The position numbers were made by a program, and so were the translations under genes. Shown here piece by piece: positions 12,304 to 24,600 of a DNA stretch of 64,000 bases. Each line of letters starts with the position of its first letter. Position 1 is the first letter of the stretch. A model generated the notes under the pieces. It ran no database searches. It saw only the letters and a program-made list of their open reading frames with translations, and had not been told where the DNA came from. Origin of the DNA: Rhyacichthys aspro (lineage: Eukaryota; Chordata; Actinopteri; Gobiiformes; Rhyacichthyidae); assembly GCA_036850595.1 (NCBI GenBank), contig CM072161.1, forward strand, positions 12,297,905-12,361,904, given 5' to 3'.

Positions 12304-15300
12304 TCAACAATCTGGAAAAAAAAATAAAAAAATCAAATGCAGCAAATAAGTGCGTTGGGATCTCCGAGGGCTCCTAGACTAACTGGAAATCTTTTACTTA
12401 GCTCACAGAGAAGCTGAGGCATTTGAATAAAACATAACACAAAGACATCCTACTCTAGTGCATTTCATTGGAGTGTTTGAGCCTGTGGAGACTGGCCCTT
12501 TGAGGACTAAGCCTATTCATTAACAGTTTTGTCAAGTGTGGAACAGGACAAACAATGTGCTGCGGTGTGCATATGGTAGGCTGCCTTTGCATACTGCTCT
12601 CAATTATTAATTAAAATTTGACTGTGGTTAATGAGAGACTGGGGTAAACACTGCCGTTTACAGAAGATGTATTTAATTATTTAACTCGGGGGAAATTTGC
12701 ATGAAATAGTCCTTCATAATGTATTACTATGCCCCCACCCCCCCCACCCCACTTTCCACTTCCAATGAACTAGTCACAACCAGAAAGTGTCAGTTATGAT
12801 TATACATTTACACAAGGGATTAATAAACCATCCAAACAATTTATTACAATTGTGTAATATCAACAAAACAAAGGTTGCTTCTAAACAAATAAATGTGGAG
12901 GTTTAAATTGTGGTGTGAAGTGAAAAAGTTAGTGGAGTAATTGTAACATCCATCTTGTTTTTTCAGAATATCTATAGTTTTTACCTGATCTGATGTGTAT
13001 GTATGAAACGTGTGGTCCAGCATCAACAATAGCCATTCTATTCTTGTATTAGAGGACAAACTTGAAGCTGCCAGGTAAAATCTGGCTCACCCACACATGA
13101 ATAAAACACCTAGCACCTGTCCCGTCAGTTCTATGTGAAACGGCTCATTAATAGCAGACGAATCAATTGTCTTCACTCTCCCACACCCACTCATGATGAG
13201 CATGCACTCTGCTGCGTGAAAACAACGTTCTGCCCACCGGCTCCAGGCACAGGTTCACCTCAGACGGAGGATGAAGAGGCGAACGAGTGACAAGACCCTA
13301 ACAGGAGTTATGTCTGTCTGTTACATCTGACTCCTCTACTTTACTGTATTTTTTCATATTTGTTTTCTACACGTATGTCAGGTATAGACATTTCACTAAC
13401 CATCATAGGGATATTTTTGTAAAGAAAGACTGCAAATGTTTGTGTTTTTAAAAATTCTGTGGCACTTACCTTGACCTTCCTTTTTACTGCTCTGCTGTGC
13501 TCTCAGTTCTTCTGACTTGAAGAAATCAATACTGGCATAAGTGTTGAGGCTGGGGCCAGTGCTGCTACCTCCTGTGTTGTAGGATCCGGCCTGAGGGCTT
13601 TCCTTAATAGCCAAGTCAAGGTCAATGTAGTTAAGGCCTTGTTGTGCAGACGAGGTGGAGGCTTGTGGTGGAGGTGTGGCAGCTGCTTGTCCATTGTCCC
13701 ACAGCGAGCAGTCCAGGCCATGTCGATGGCTGGCTGCCTGGCTGCCCTCAGGAAAGAGGGAGGTAGAAGATGGTGGTGGGTGGCGTGGTAGTGAGGGGGG
13801 TGAGTTGAACTTGTCCGAGAGGTGGCTGCGACGTCCCTGCGAGTCCCCTCGGACCGACCGACCGCTCCGCTCAGGAGACTTTAAGGACTTAACCGGAGAA
13901 AATCCCAATCCGCCTGCCTGCTCCACAGAGGGGACGACAGGCCGGGCTGAAATACTGAGGTCTGAACTTTTGTCTGTGAATGTTGTTGGGGAATCTGTGG
14001 ACACTTTTGTTCTATACCCAATGTTGGCCTCTGCTGCCAGTGGAGAAGGCGCACTGTGTTCATGTCGGGCCTTTGGGGTGGTAGACGGTGACCCCTGTGG
14101 AGTGCTGAAAGTTGACCGGACAGGGGTCGGAGGAGTAGAGGACTTGCCTAAATCCATGCTGACGTATTCTGCAGAAGTAGACAGGGGTGCAGAAAAGCTG
14201 CGGGGGAGGTTCGCTGCATTATCGTGGCAGAGGAGTGGCTGGTTCACAGGACGCAGGGTGCCGTGAATGACCGTCTGCTGTTGCCCTGCATCGTACTTAT
14301 TATCTTCTTTAAACACAATACTGACATACTCGCCGACGCTCTGAGACCCAGATGGAGGGAAGTTCTCTTTTACCCGGGGCAGGGTGTTTGCTTTTAAGAT
14401 GTCTGATGATCCACTGAGCGGACGGCCCCTCCTTTGCTGCTTTGGGCTTTTACTTGACACGCGTTTTTGGTGTTGACGTCCGTCTTTCGTGCTCGTTCCA
14501 GCACTCTTGTATTCTACACCTGTCCTCAGTAAACTTAACCCCCTTCCTGCTGATAGAGACTTGTCTTCTAGGCTTTCGCTGCTGGCTGAGCTGGAGGAGA
14601 ATGAGGAGGAAGACATAGAGAGTTGGCAGCCTCCTGCAGAGCCCACTGTCATTTTATTTCTTTTGCTGAATCCCACACCACCTTTTCTACTCGTACGATC
14701 AATCACATTGCTGCTGTCCTTTTTTTCTTCCCCTTTGTTTAAGTCATCCTCAAAACGAGTGTAAAGAGTATGTTGATAAGCTCTTGGAAGGGAGAAATAA
14801 GAATTGAACATTTTTGGTTGTATTTGGTGCTGCTCGGGGTGGGATGGGGGCGTGCTGCAGGCTGAGCGGCTGTTGATGGGAGACACGTTCATGTAGTCAC
14901 TGGCAGCACGGCTCTCCATGCTGCCCCTGCTCTCCCACATGCCCAGCCCGTGCAGATCTGTGGAGCTGCTGCTCGTAGGAGACATCACCATGTAGCCCTC
15001 TGTGCACGGCTGGCGCATGTGTCGAGGGGGGGACACGCTGTTGTTGGGGGTCATGGCCATGTACTCTTCCCCCGCCTCTGCTTTTTCAGACATACCTATC
15101 GAGAGAGACAGTGACACGGGAGGAGTTGTGACACCAGGCAGCATGGACATGTATCCACTGTCCACTGCTGCTCCATCCACATCTCCCCTGCTTTTTTCAC
15201 CCCTCTTCTTCCCTTCCCCTCCATCCAGCCGCTGTACATCAGCTCTGCCTGCGCACTGAGACATGATGGTGTATTCTTCGTCATCATCGTCATCTTTCCT

Positions 15301-18085
15301 GTGCGGCGTGAGTCGCTCATGAGACGCCAAAGGAAGCGAAGACCTCTTACTTAGCAGCCTGTGTTCTGCTTCGCACTCCCTACTCGATGAGCGCCGCAGG
15401 ATCCTTCGGCCTTTGGAGCGATGATGTGAGCCCAGAAGGCCCTCTCGTTGTCCCATGACAATGTAGCTGGACAGGCCTTCGCCGTGATGTCCAGACAGAC
15501 TCGGGACAAGCAGAGAGTGTTCCCCCGGACTAGAGCCATACTCGTCCGATGAGCCATAATCACTTGGAGAGCCAGAGATAGAAACTCGCTGAGAAACTCG
15601 TGGGTAAGAGCAGATTGTCATGCCTCCCACCGCTGCCCCCACTAGGCCGCACTCGGAGCCATGACCGGAGCTGGAGGATAGGCTTGGGGCGGGAGAGGGG
15701 GCCGGGTTGGGGGTGTACCGTGCAAGGCTGAGGGTGATTTTAGCAGGGGTAGGTGCCCGGGTGGGTTTAGGCCTCAGTGTAGGTGTGGTTGAACAAGAAC
15801 CGTTAAGGCTAGGGCTTGAGCTGGCCCATGTCCCTTTCCCACTTGTCCCGCTCTCCTCTGACCTCGCCCCAATGCTGGCGGTCCTAGCTCTTGGGAACCC
15901 ATAGCGGGACGTAGGTGAAGTGCTTGTGCTGCTACCTGGGGTCTCAGTCCGGGCACGTCTAGAGAAGCCCACCTGGCTGGGGGGAAGATTTGGATGATGG
16001 CGGCGGCTCGGGACACTGATGGGGTTGGAAGCGGTTCCACCTCCACACGATGTCCCCACAGACTGGGATTTACTACGCTGACGAAACTCCTCACTTAAGG
16101 CCTTCATGGCCTCCAGCAGGGTTTCGTGCATATTCTGAGCTACCACTGAGTCATCCACTTGCATCCAGAACTCTCCCGGGCCCGTAATGGCTGATCGTCC
16201 TACTTCAATAAAGAAAAAGTTCTCTGAATGGCCACATCTGCGCACGTTCATCAGCTGCAACACCACAGAGGCCACATCTGAATTGAGTTTGACGAAGTTG
16301 ACTGTCTTGTCAGTTAGGCACAGCCGGTAGATGCCCACCAAGTTTCTGGCATGCCCCAGACCCTTGGGCCACACCTTAACCTGCCATACTTCCTTAAATG
16401 TTGGGACAGGAGATGGTGAACTGCACTCTCCGCTACTGCCATAGTCATCAGGAGTTTTACCTGGAGGAGAAAATACACAGAAAATGAATGCAATGCGTAA
16501 ACAGGATTAAGTATTACAGGATAGAATAGATTATTAAAGTTCACATAATTAAACATCTTAACTACATTATGGCGTGGTTAAGTGGTTGGCAGTTTTGTTC
16601 AGAAAATGACAGACACTAACTCTATTCATACAAGTAAACAGGCTACAGCTTATTTCTCATAGTAAGTCATTCAGAGGCTCCTATAGGAAGTGTTTTTGGT
16701 CACTATTGTAACTGAGCATCTTACTAAATTCATATTTTCCTATTTGTCCACAAGCTCAGTGTCTATACTCAAGAATTAAATGCACTACTACAATCATTTC
16801 CATAAATAGCAAGAAAATGGTCATTCCTGCAGCACACTGTGGAGAAACCATGCCAGATTTAGCTGAGATTTACCAAACATAAATGAATAGGGAAACGTCC
16901 CTGTTACACACGCACAATTTAACACGGTATTTTATTCTTGTTATTCAGCGAAGATAAACGTGAACAAAATGGGGGTCTACAGTCTATCCTACTCCACTGC
17001 TGAGGGATCCACACTGAAGCGTTTGAGCTGGGCAAGCCCTAGTTGTCAGACAGAAATGCACAGGAATCAAAACAGGGAGGGTGGGTGCTGGTGCTCGACT
17101 TCTGCACAAGGATAACAATGTAAACACGAGGGTAACCAACAGAAACGCATTTTCCAGAGAGAGCGCACTGACGATGGCATCTCCTCCCCTTCAGCAGCAG
17201 CGTGTAGCGCGAATGTAGGTTAGGCGAACGTAGCCCGAGCGAGAGAGAGAGAGCTGTGCAGAAAAACAACAACACGGCTCCAGCGGAGTGCACCGCGATA
17301 GGCTACTACTGTATGATGCATCCCTCGCATGGTTGCTATATGCTCACTGCGCCATGCAAAATACACCGTCACATCAAATGGGATGTGCTTAAATAAAAAC
17401 AAGCCACCCTTCAACACTAATGCTATTTAATATGCTGCAGCGGGACTAAATTAATTTTGTTAACGCACATAATTGTGTTGCACAAACATGGTGTGTTCAT
17501 AGGTCCACTAGTCTTTGGACAAAACCACACGGTCCAAATTTCAAAATTTCACTGAATAATATGAAAAGGCTAATATGACTGAAAAACTGAGGCTGCACAC
17601 AGCAAAATGGAGCCAAATGGTAAATGGTGAACACATAAGGCTTTGCCTAACACATTATGGAGCACAAACAGCCTAGGGCAGGACAGGCCTGATGCAGAAA
17701 CAGGCAGCAGGACCACATCCCAGTCCAGGGTCTTACAGTTGCACTGAAGGTCCAGCATCGCCTGGTACCACTCGTTCTGGATCTCCTCGCTGTCCGCCGC
17801 TATGGCAAAGCTCTCGCTGCGGGTATAAAGAACTATCATGTGTTTGTTTTTGGAGTCTGCTCGCTTGTTGATGTTAAAGCAAGTCTCCAGATTGAGCACT
17901 TTTTTGGGCACAGGTGATTTACTGCGGAATTTCTTCTCGTTCTCGTAGTACTCCAAGCGAGCGGGACCATGCTCCGAGGCCGCCCTCAGCACGAAGAAGC
18001 GCCGGTGCATTGATTTATGTTTGCGGAGATAGCCGATTTTCTGGACGTCTTCATAGCTGTGCTGCTCAGCAGCCTGGTTCTCCAT
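12304..18085 (-). CDS. irs4: insulin receptor substrate 4 (teleost IRS4)
   Basis: This cytosolic docking protein is phosphorylated by insulin/IGF-1 receptors and recruits PI3-kinase and SHP2. Three coding exons (18085-17737, 16460-13470, 12311-12304) give a closed frame of 1115 residues. A PH domain fills residues about 12-115 (GYLRKHKSMHRRFFVLRA). A PTB domain spans about 134-240 (FKEVWQV, GLGHARNLVGIYRLCLTD, RRCGHSENFFFIEVGRSAI). Then comes a long Ser-rich tail with YxxM PI3K sites (YIVM, YTIM, YMSM, YMAM, YMVM, YVSM) and C-terminal YIDL and YASIDF motifs. GLGH, CLTD and DVASVV match human IRS4 better than IRS1/2, and gucy2f is adjacent, as on human Xq22. IRS1-like residues elsewhere leave some doubt. 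An intron separates PH from PTB, and the last exon adds only Asp-Cys-stop. Confidence 0.82.
12732..12750 (-). other. G-quadruplex-forming tract in irs4 intron 2
   Basis: Read on the irs4 sense (minus) strand, this is G4-T-G8-T-G5. The four or more G-runs with one-base loops satisfy the usual G-quadruplex pattern. It lies in the intron before the last coding exon. Confidence 0.6.
17160..17360. other. CpG-richer patch inside irs4 intron 1
   Basis: Within the otherwise AT-rich intron 17736-16461, this 200-base patch has many CpG dinucleotides and a GA repeat (17240-17253). It could be an internal regulatory element or an alternative promoter producing a PTB-only transcript. No core promoter motif or coding exon was found, so this is only a compositional observation. 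Confidence 0.3.
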
Positions 18086-19160
18086 GGCCGAGGCGGAGAG
18101 AGGACTATCACAAGCCGATTTTTTTCACCAGAGACTGCCACCGTCCACGCGGTGCCCTCAGGAATCAGCTACATCCCTCGTCCTTCTCATGTCCACATCC
18201 ACGAGTCCAGCCTATGAGAGGGAAACGGGCCACAGAAGGTTTGGGACCAGGTTTGGGAGGGTCATGCTGAGGAGAAGGGGGTCCGCGCGCCGCCAACGGA
18301 CCGTGCACGCGGCGTCCACGGTGCTCGTCCTGCAGCCCAGCCCAGTCCTGCACGGTGCGGTCTCCTCCACCTGTCTGACTCTGAGGATGCCCAGTCTGCT
18401 CCAGCGCCGACAAGACCACAGCAGGCACAAGGGCGCTTCCGGACTGACTTTCACAATAAAACTTTCCCTCCACTTCGTCAACTGAGTCTTTCTCTTCAGC
18501 CAAGCTTCCCCCCCCAAGAACCATAGAGTAGCTGTAGAATACCACCACTACTACTATAATAGACTATGATAATACAAGATAATGATAAATAATATCATCC
18601 TCCTCATCTAACAACAATAACAGCAATAAAACTTGATTGACGTTCTATATCTACAAATAAACAGTTGAACATTTTTATGGCATTATGTCTAGAATTGATT
18701 ATTTTTATTTTATTTTGGCATGAGTAGTAATGCAAATATGTAAGATAGTACCATAATATTTCGAATAATTATTATTTGTCTCTGTATCTGAGTAGACCGC
18801 GTTAACCGTTGACGTTTATCAGTGCATCTTTCGCATGGCATGGTTTCTCGTTCTGACGAAAACAAGTTTTTACTTTGAAAGGAGCTCTGACAGGCTTCCG
18901 CTCTCGCTGCGGGTGCTCACGGCTGGCTTGACGCTGCTCCGCTTCAGACTGGCACCTCGGAGCCGGTGCCAGTCAGATGTGAGGGGCTGCGCAGAGGAAC
19001 ATCATGTTCAGCCCACACACAGGGTCCGCGTCTTGTGTGCGCACTCGCGCCCGTGTCGCGCACACCGCTCAAGCCACGAGGTACACAGTGGCTCCGCGTG
19101 CGTGAAGAGACGAAGAAAACAGCTGCAGAGCTCAGCCTCAGCACCGTGAGCTCTCAGTGA
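18086..19160. promoter_or_regulatory. CG-rich irs4 promoter / 5' UTR region
   Basis: Immediately upstream of the irs4 start codon, about 1 kb is distinctly GC- and CpG-rich compared with its surroundings, especially 18120-18470 and 18880-19120. Such an island at a start codon usually marks the promoter and 5' UTR. Open frames here on both strands have no family similarity and are explained by base composition. Confidence 0.55.
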
Positions 19161-21644
19161 CTGATGTCTGTGAAGGTTCATAACCACCTCGGTCATTAAC
19201 TAAGGTATTATGTATATATGTTTATCTAAGTTACATTAATAATCATTTATGTTCAACTCATTGATAAACCCTACAACATCCAAACCTCCAACTAAAACAT
19301 CATTTTTAGTATGAGGTTTGGAAACGATTAAGTTGTACATCCTTAATTTTAGTGTATTCAAATTCCAGTTTAAAATAAATCAGTATCAAATTCTGACACT
19401 GATAATCAACAGGTTTGTGCAACGTTCACGTGCAGCCTGGCTGTAGATTTTTGGATGCACCATGGACCAGGATTTGAAACTAAACGTCTTTATCTTAGGT
19501 GTGCGTCTGCACCAATGTGCCCTGAGATTTGCCATAGCAACCTGCGCAGCTGATCCAATTGTCCTTGTAGCAAACCTTGTAAGAAGCAAAAATAACAACC
19601 GCTTCTCCTCAGTGATGTCACAGGTGGGTTGTTCTGGCAGCAGCACATATATTGAACACACCTTTCAACATAAAACCCCTCTTTTTCTATTGGCAGATAT
19701 TTGTTTTAATACTCCGTCTTTGACTAGAAAGCAAAATATCTCTGGGCCAGTAACAGTATGTAGTTTCATGGAAGAACAGAAGTAAACACTTCATCAAACA
19801 AACTACTTATGGGCCTCTACCGTCACAACATTTGAGAGGCTTTGAGAAGCTTTTCCTTAAAACATGCAGATATTCAAAATCGGGCCTGGGTTGTTTGTTA
19901 CTGTTTATGGTTCATTTATCACCAAAAAAATGTCTCCTTTTAATAATAATGTAACACCCTTCAACTGATATCACAAAAGCAAACTTGGGTTATTTTCTTA
20001 CAAAAACACAGCACACAATCTTCACTAAAGAAATAATTTATTTACAGAAACACAATGAGAACACTTTCAAAATGTCGGTCCAACCCAGTCCATTTATTTT
20101 TGAGACGCACTAGCTATTTGGCAAGTTCATTAAAAGTCTAACAGTCCTAACTATATACCACAAATAATATTTGAAATACACACTTCGATGTAAGCATCAC
20201 CCATGTTCACCAAGGAGTGAGGAGCCACAGCTGTTTACTGACCATCATTGGTGTCGAAGGCTACGAGTCACTGAATAATCAATATGGCCATTAGTGACTC
20301 CAGACAGGAGGTTGCATGTTAAAAATTGACAAACGTGTTCTCCTAGTGAGTAAAATGAAACTCTTCGACATCTCTCCACATCCTTAAATTTCAGTGTAGC
20401 TCATTGCCTCTTGTTGGTTCAGCACCAAAGCTGTAGCACTAGAGCTGTGTAGTAAACCATATAGCCCACAGTTAGTCAACAACATAAAGAAAAAAAAATC
20501 TTTTTTGAAGTCAGTGCTATTAGACTCTCCTGTTTAGTTGATATCTCCTTTTGTGTCAGGGGTGAAGGGAATTCAAGCAGAAAATAGTCCACCAAGAAGT
20601 CCCTATCCCTGCAGGACACAAAACCAACTAACTATGTACTAATGTACAGTATGCTTCCCTAAGGCCAAAGAAAATGAATGAGAAGTCACTGCCCTCTTTG
20701 TTCGTATGCACCCCCCTCCCCTTCTGTTTTACATTGCCTTGGGATCGGGACAAGAGCGGAGAAGGGCCTCATGCCTTTACTACAGAAGCTGCTGATGAGC
20801 TTTCTGGGCCCAACAATTTCCATTAAAAGTCATCAATGTACAGATGAATGCTCAGATAGAGATAGAGTAGTTATCCCAACCTTCTGACACAATTTGCATT
20901 TCAGCACAGATGGCATAAAAGAACTTTCCCCCCTGCTGCCCTGTTACAGTTGTTACTCTGTGAATGCAGACATCAATGCAACATATTTTAGTTGTACTGC
21001 AGAAAAACACAGATTATTCACTCATGACCTGACAATATCCAGTCCACTTTCATTTTGACAAACAGTGCATTTTTTGTTGTGAAGGAATGGGTTATTACCA
21101 CACAGTCACAATATATAAAAGAATTGGTTTTAATCTCAGTTCAGTTTGATTATTTTTTATTGTGGATTCACAATTTCAAGGAATATCATATTGTATTGGG
21201 AGATTATTTCATGTAAATGATTTCTATCTGAAAACCGTTTTAGATTGAAAACATTTCAGACAGACTTTTCTGCTGCTTCTATTTCTGTAAAAATACTTTT
21301 CACTGTGGTAAAAGCTCTCTAGACAACTAGTGCTAGATCTTAACTGTGTTCAGATCTCAGTTATAGAGTACAAATCTAAAAACTAATAGAGTATCTGAAG
21401 AGCAGCAGTAGAACCATCCATCAAACCTTCTCATTTGTAGAATATGGACCTTACTATTGACACACATGACTTTGGTGAGACCAAGCTTGAAATCTTGTGT
21501 TTGTGCTGCATGGCTTGATTGTAGGTAATAGAGCAGATGATGTTTCATGTTGCATTCTCCATGTTCTTAAACACACACACGTTTCCATGTTTTCATTCTG
21601 ACAGAGAGTTACTGGGGATATGCTCACTTATAAAAAGAGTCAGT
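19161..21644. other. irs4 upstream region and gucy2f 3' UTR
   Basis: No coding exon is visible. A minus-strand AATAAA (plus-strand TTTATT, 20037-20042) is the best candidate for the gucy2f polyadenylation signal and would give a 3' UTR of about 1.6 kb. The stretch 19161-20030 is then intergenic. Nothing else is recognisable. Confidence 0.45.
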
Positions 21645-24600
21645 CTAGCCCATCTTCTTCTGTCGATCCAAAAATTTCTGTCGTCTGTCGACAGGGATCT
21701 CCTCTAAACTGATGCCATGGTTGCTTCCCCTGTAATGAAGAATGCATAATTATGGACTGAACATGGCATAAATCACTGTTTGTCTTGTGTTAAAATCATT
21801 ACCCATATATTAAAACAGGCAAATAACAAATGTTCATGGAAATAATTAAGAAAATGCACTTACCCCTGAAGGTCAGGTGGAATAGGGAGAGGCTTGTCAA
21901 AGTCCTCTCTCCCCACTAACCAATATGTGTTCTCAATGCCTTTCCCCTGAAAGAAATGAGGATTTGCATTTCAAAGTAGCTGCAGAAGTGTACATCATGA
22001 ATATGGTGTAGAACCATGTCTATGGATTTTACCTTTAGCTCTGTCATGCCTCTCACTTGAATCTTGTATCCAAGCTTCAAGCTGTTCAGGACATCAACTG
22101 TGCTCTGATTGACATGGATTCTGTAAGCTGCAAATGGACACAAATAGGCTGACAGTGTTTTGACAACACTAACAACTAAAAGCCACATTTAACTCAGTGA
22201 GTACAGTGCTTAGCAGCTTTCTGATGAGAACACACAATTAATCAACCACTAGATGGCATCACACAGTCAGCATTATTTTTGTCTCACATATCAAAAGTCA
22301 AATGATAAAGAATCAAGAAACGCTAGCAGTTGTATTTTCTTCTGCTTATTCTCCAGGTGCACTTCTGTAATCCATATTGTTGTTCATATTGATATATTAA
22401 ACATAAGACAAGCTGTGCCAACCTGTCAATGACGACATTTCAAAGAAACTTCAAATTGGGCTTTAATTCTACTGATAGTCTTAAAGGATTAGTTCGAAGT
22501 GCACGCCCTGTTTAGCCTCAAGCTGCATACACACAAACCGCTTACACCTGTCCTCTTACAGTGTGCGCTGGATTCAAACTATTATAGATTTAAAGACTTC
22601 TATTAGAGCAACATAACAACAGATGATGTGCCAGCCAGATACTCACGCAACCCTGTGGATTCCATACGAGATGCAGTGTTGACTGTGTCTCCAAACAGAC
22701 AATAGCGAGGCATGGTGAGACCGACCACTCCTGCCACAACAGGGCCTGGACAGACATCACATCAGAGCGAGATGTGTACACTCCACAGTTTACATTTGTA
22801 CTTTTTACAGTAAATATGAGTATATTGTATTGTATTGATGTATTTTATGTTGTTGTAATGTCCATATGAATTCATAGAAAGGAATATGAAATGTAGTGCA
22901 CAGCGTGTTAATTGGATGACACCAGCACTAAGTGGATAACATTCTGTGTCCCAGGAATAGGTTGCAGACATGGATAAAGGAAGTAAAAATAACTCTCTGC
23001 TTCAGCAGCTTGGGAATCTGTAACAGTCATTCCTGTGAGACACCTACTATTCACTTGTATTTGATATTTTCTGATGTGTATGTTTTGTGTAATGATATTT
23101 GATTTGAATCAGTGAGGGAGCCCAACATTTACCTGAATGCAGGCCAATCCGAATCCTGACTTTGAGTTCAGGCATGTGTCTCATCTTGAATGTCCCAATG
23201 CAGTGCAGGATGTCCAGAGACATGTTGGCCATCTCTGCTGCGTGACGAGTGCCGTTCCTGTTGGGGACTCCTGAAGCCACCATGTACGCATCTCCTATAG
23301 TTTCCACCTGAACGAAAACATCAGCATAATTACACATTTAGCTCTGCATAATCATAAAATGTGGCAATGAGACTGTATAAAGTTGGACAGTTTACACAGG
23401 ATACCACTCACTTTATAGACATCATGTAATCCAATGATGGCGTCAAAACAGGTGTAAAGGTCATTTAGTAGATCAACCACCTCAATGGGCTCACTCAAAG
23501 CTGAGATGGTGGTAAAACCCACAATGTCACTGAAGTATAGTGTGACCTCATTAAAATGCTCTGGTTTCACAGGTTTTCCAAGTTTTAGTGCTTGGGCCAC
23601 AGTCCTAGAGAAAAAAAAAACAGAAAAGGAAGAGACCAAGAATATTAGTAAAACAGAACAGCAAAATCTAGTTGTATGGGTAAAAATTCTAGATGGCATG
23701 ATTGTATCTATTTTCTGACACAAAAAAGGCCTTCTCTGTGCAATATCCACATCCATCTGGTTGTAAAAACATTATACTTGTCAATAACTGTATTAGATTA
23801 TTGCATTTAAAGATTTAGGGCATCCAAGTGGTTAGACACTCACTTAGGCAACATCTGAGCAACCAGTTTATCAGTCTTTTGTCTCTCCACCTCCAGCTCC
23901 TCTGTTCTTTCTCTGATCAGATCCTCCAGATTTGAGGAGTATTGCTCCAACATGCGCAGCATTGAGTCAATGATGTTGGTCTTCTTTCCCTTTGTGATGC
24001 TCTTGAACTGGTGAAAGTAAAATGGCAATCTTCAGCACATAGGATCACATGCTGAGGATTTGATGATATCTATAACATTTCTACCTGTTTGAAGATGTCC
24101 TCAAAGTTGGGCCTCTTCTCTGGCTCTTCACTCCAGGCCTGTTTCATGACCTGGATCACATCTAATGGGGCCTCATCTACAGATACTGTTGGACGGCACA
24201 AAGGAGGAGGCTCTCGGATCTTGCTAATAATCTCTATCATGACAAAAACACAAATACCAAAAATAAGCAAAATAAACAGACATGGTGATATTGGGCTCAG
24301 AAAATACATATAATACATATGTCAGTTTCATCAGCCTTTCAGACTGCCCACTGGGCTCACCTTTCGGCGGCATATCAAGCATGCAGAAAGGAGCAGAGCG
24401 ACTTATGACTTCCTGAACAACTATAGAGAAGCTGTAGACATCTCCATAAAAAGTGCCCCTCTTTCTTGCAGTAGAATTGCGAAGAAGCTCAGGAGCTGTC
24501 CAAAGCAAATCTACCAATGAAAAGAAAATATTTATTTCTCATAAACAGCTCGCAGTGACAGATGAATAATCATGAATGATTTGGCTCAAAATATATTACC

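Noticed and set aside
13655..14266. 203-codon open frame on the plus strand opposite irs4
   Set aside because: It lies antisense to the GC-rich, serine/proline-rich irs4 exon, has no start context or family similarity, and is explained by the coding strand's composition.
18017..18548. Several open frames of 66-133 codons around the irs4 start, both strands
   Set aside because: They fall in the CpG-rich promoter/5' UTR, overlap each other in different frames and resemble no known protein.
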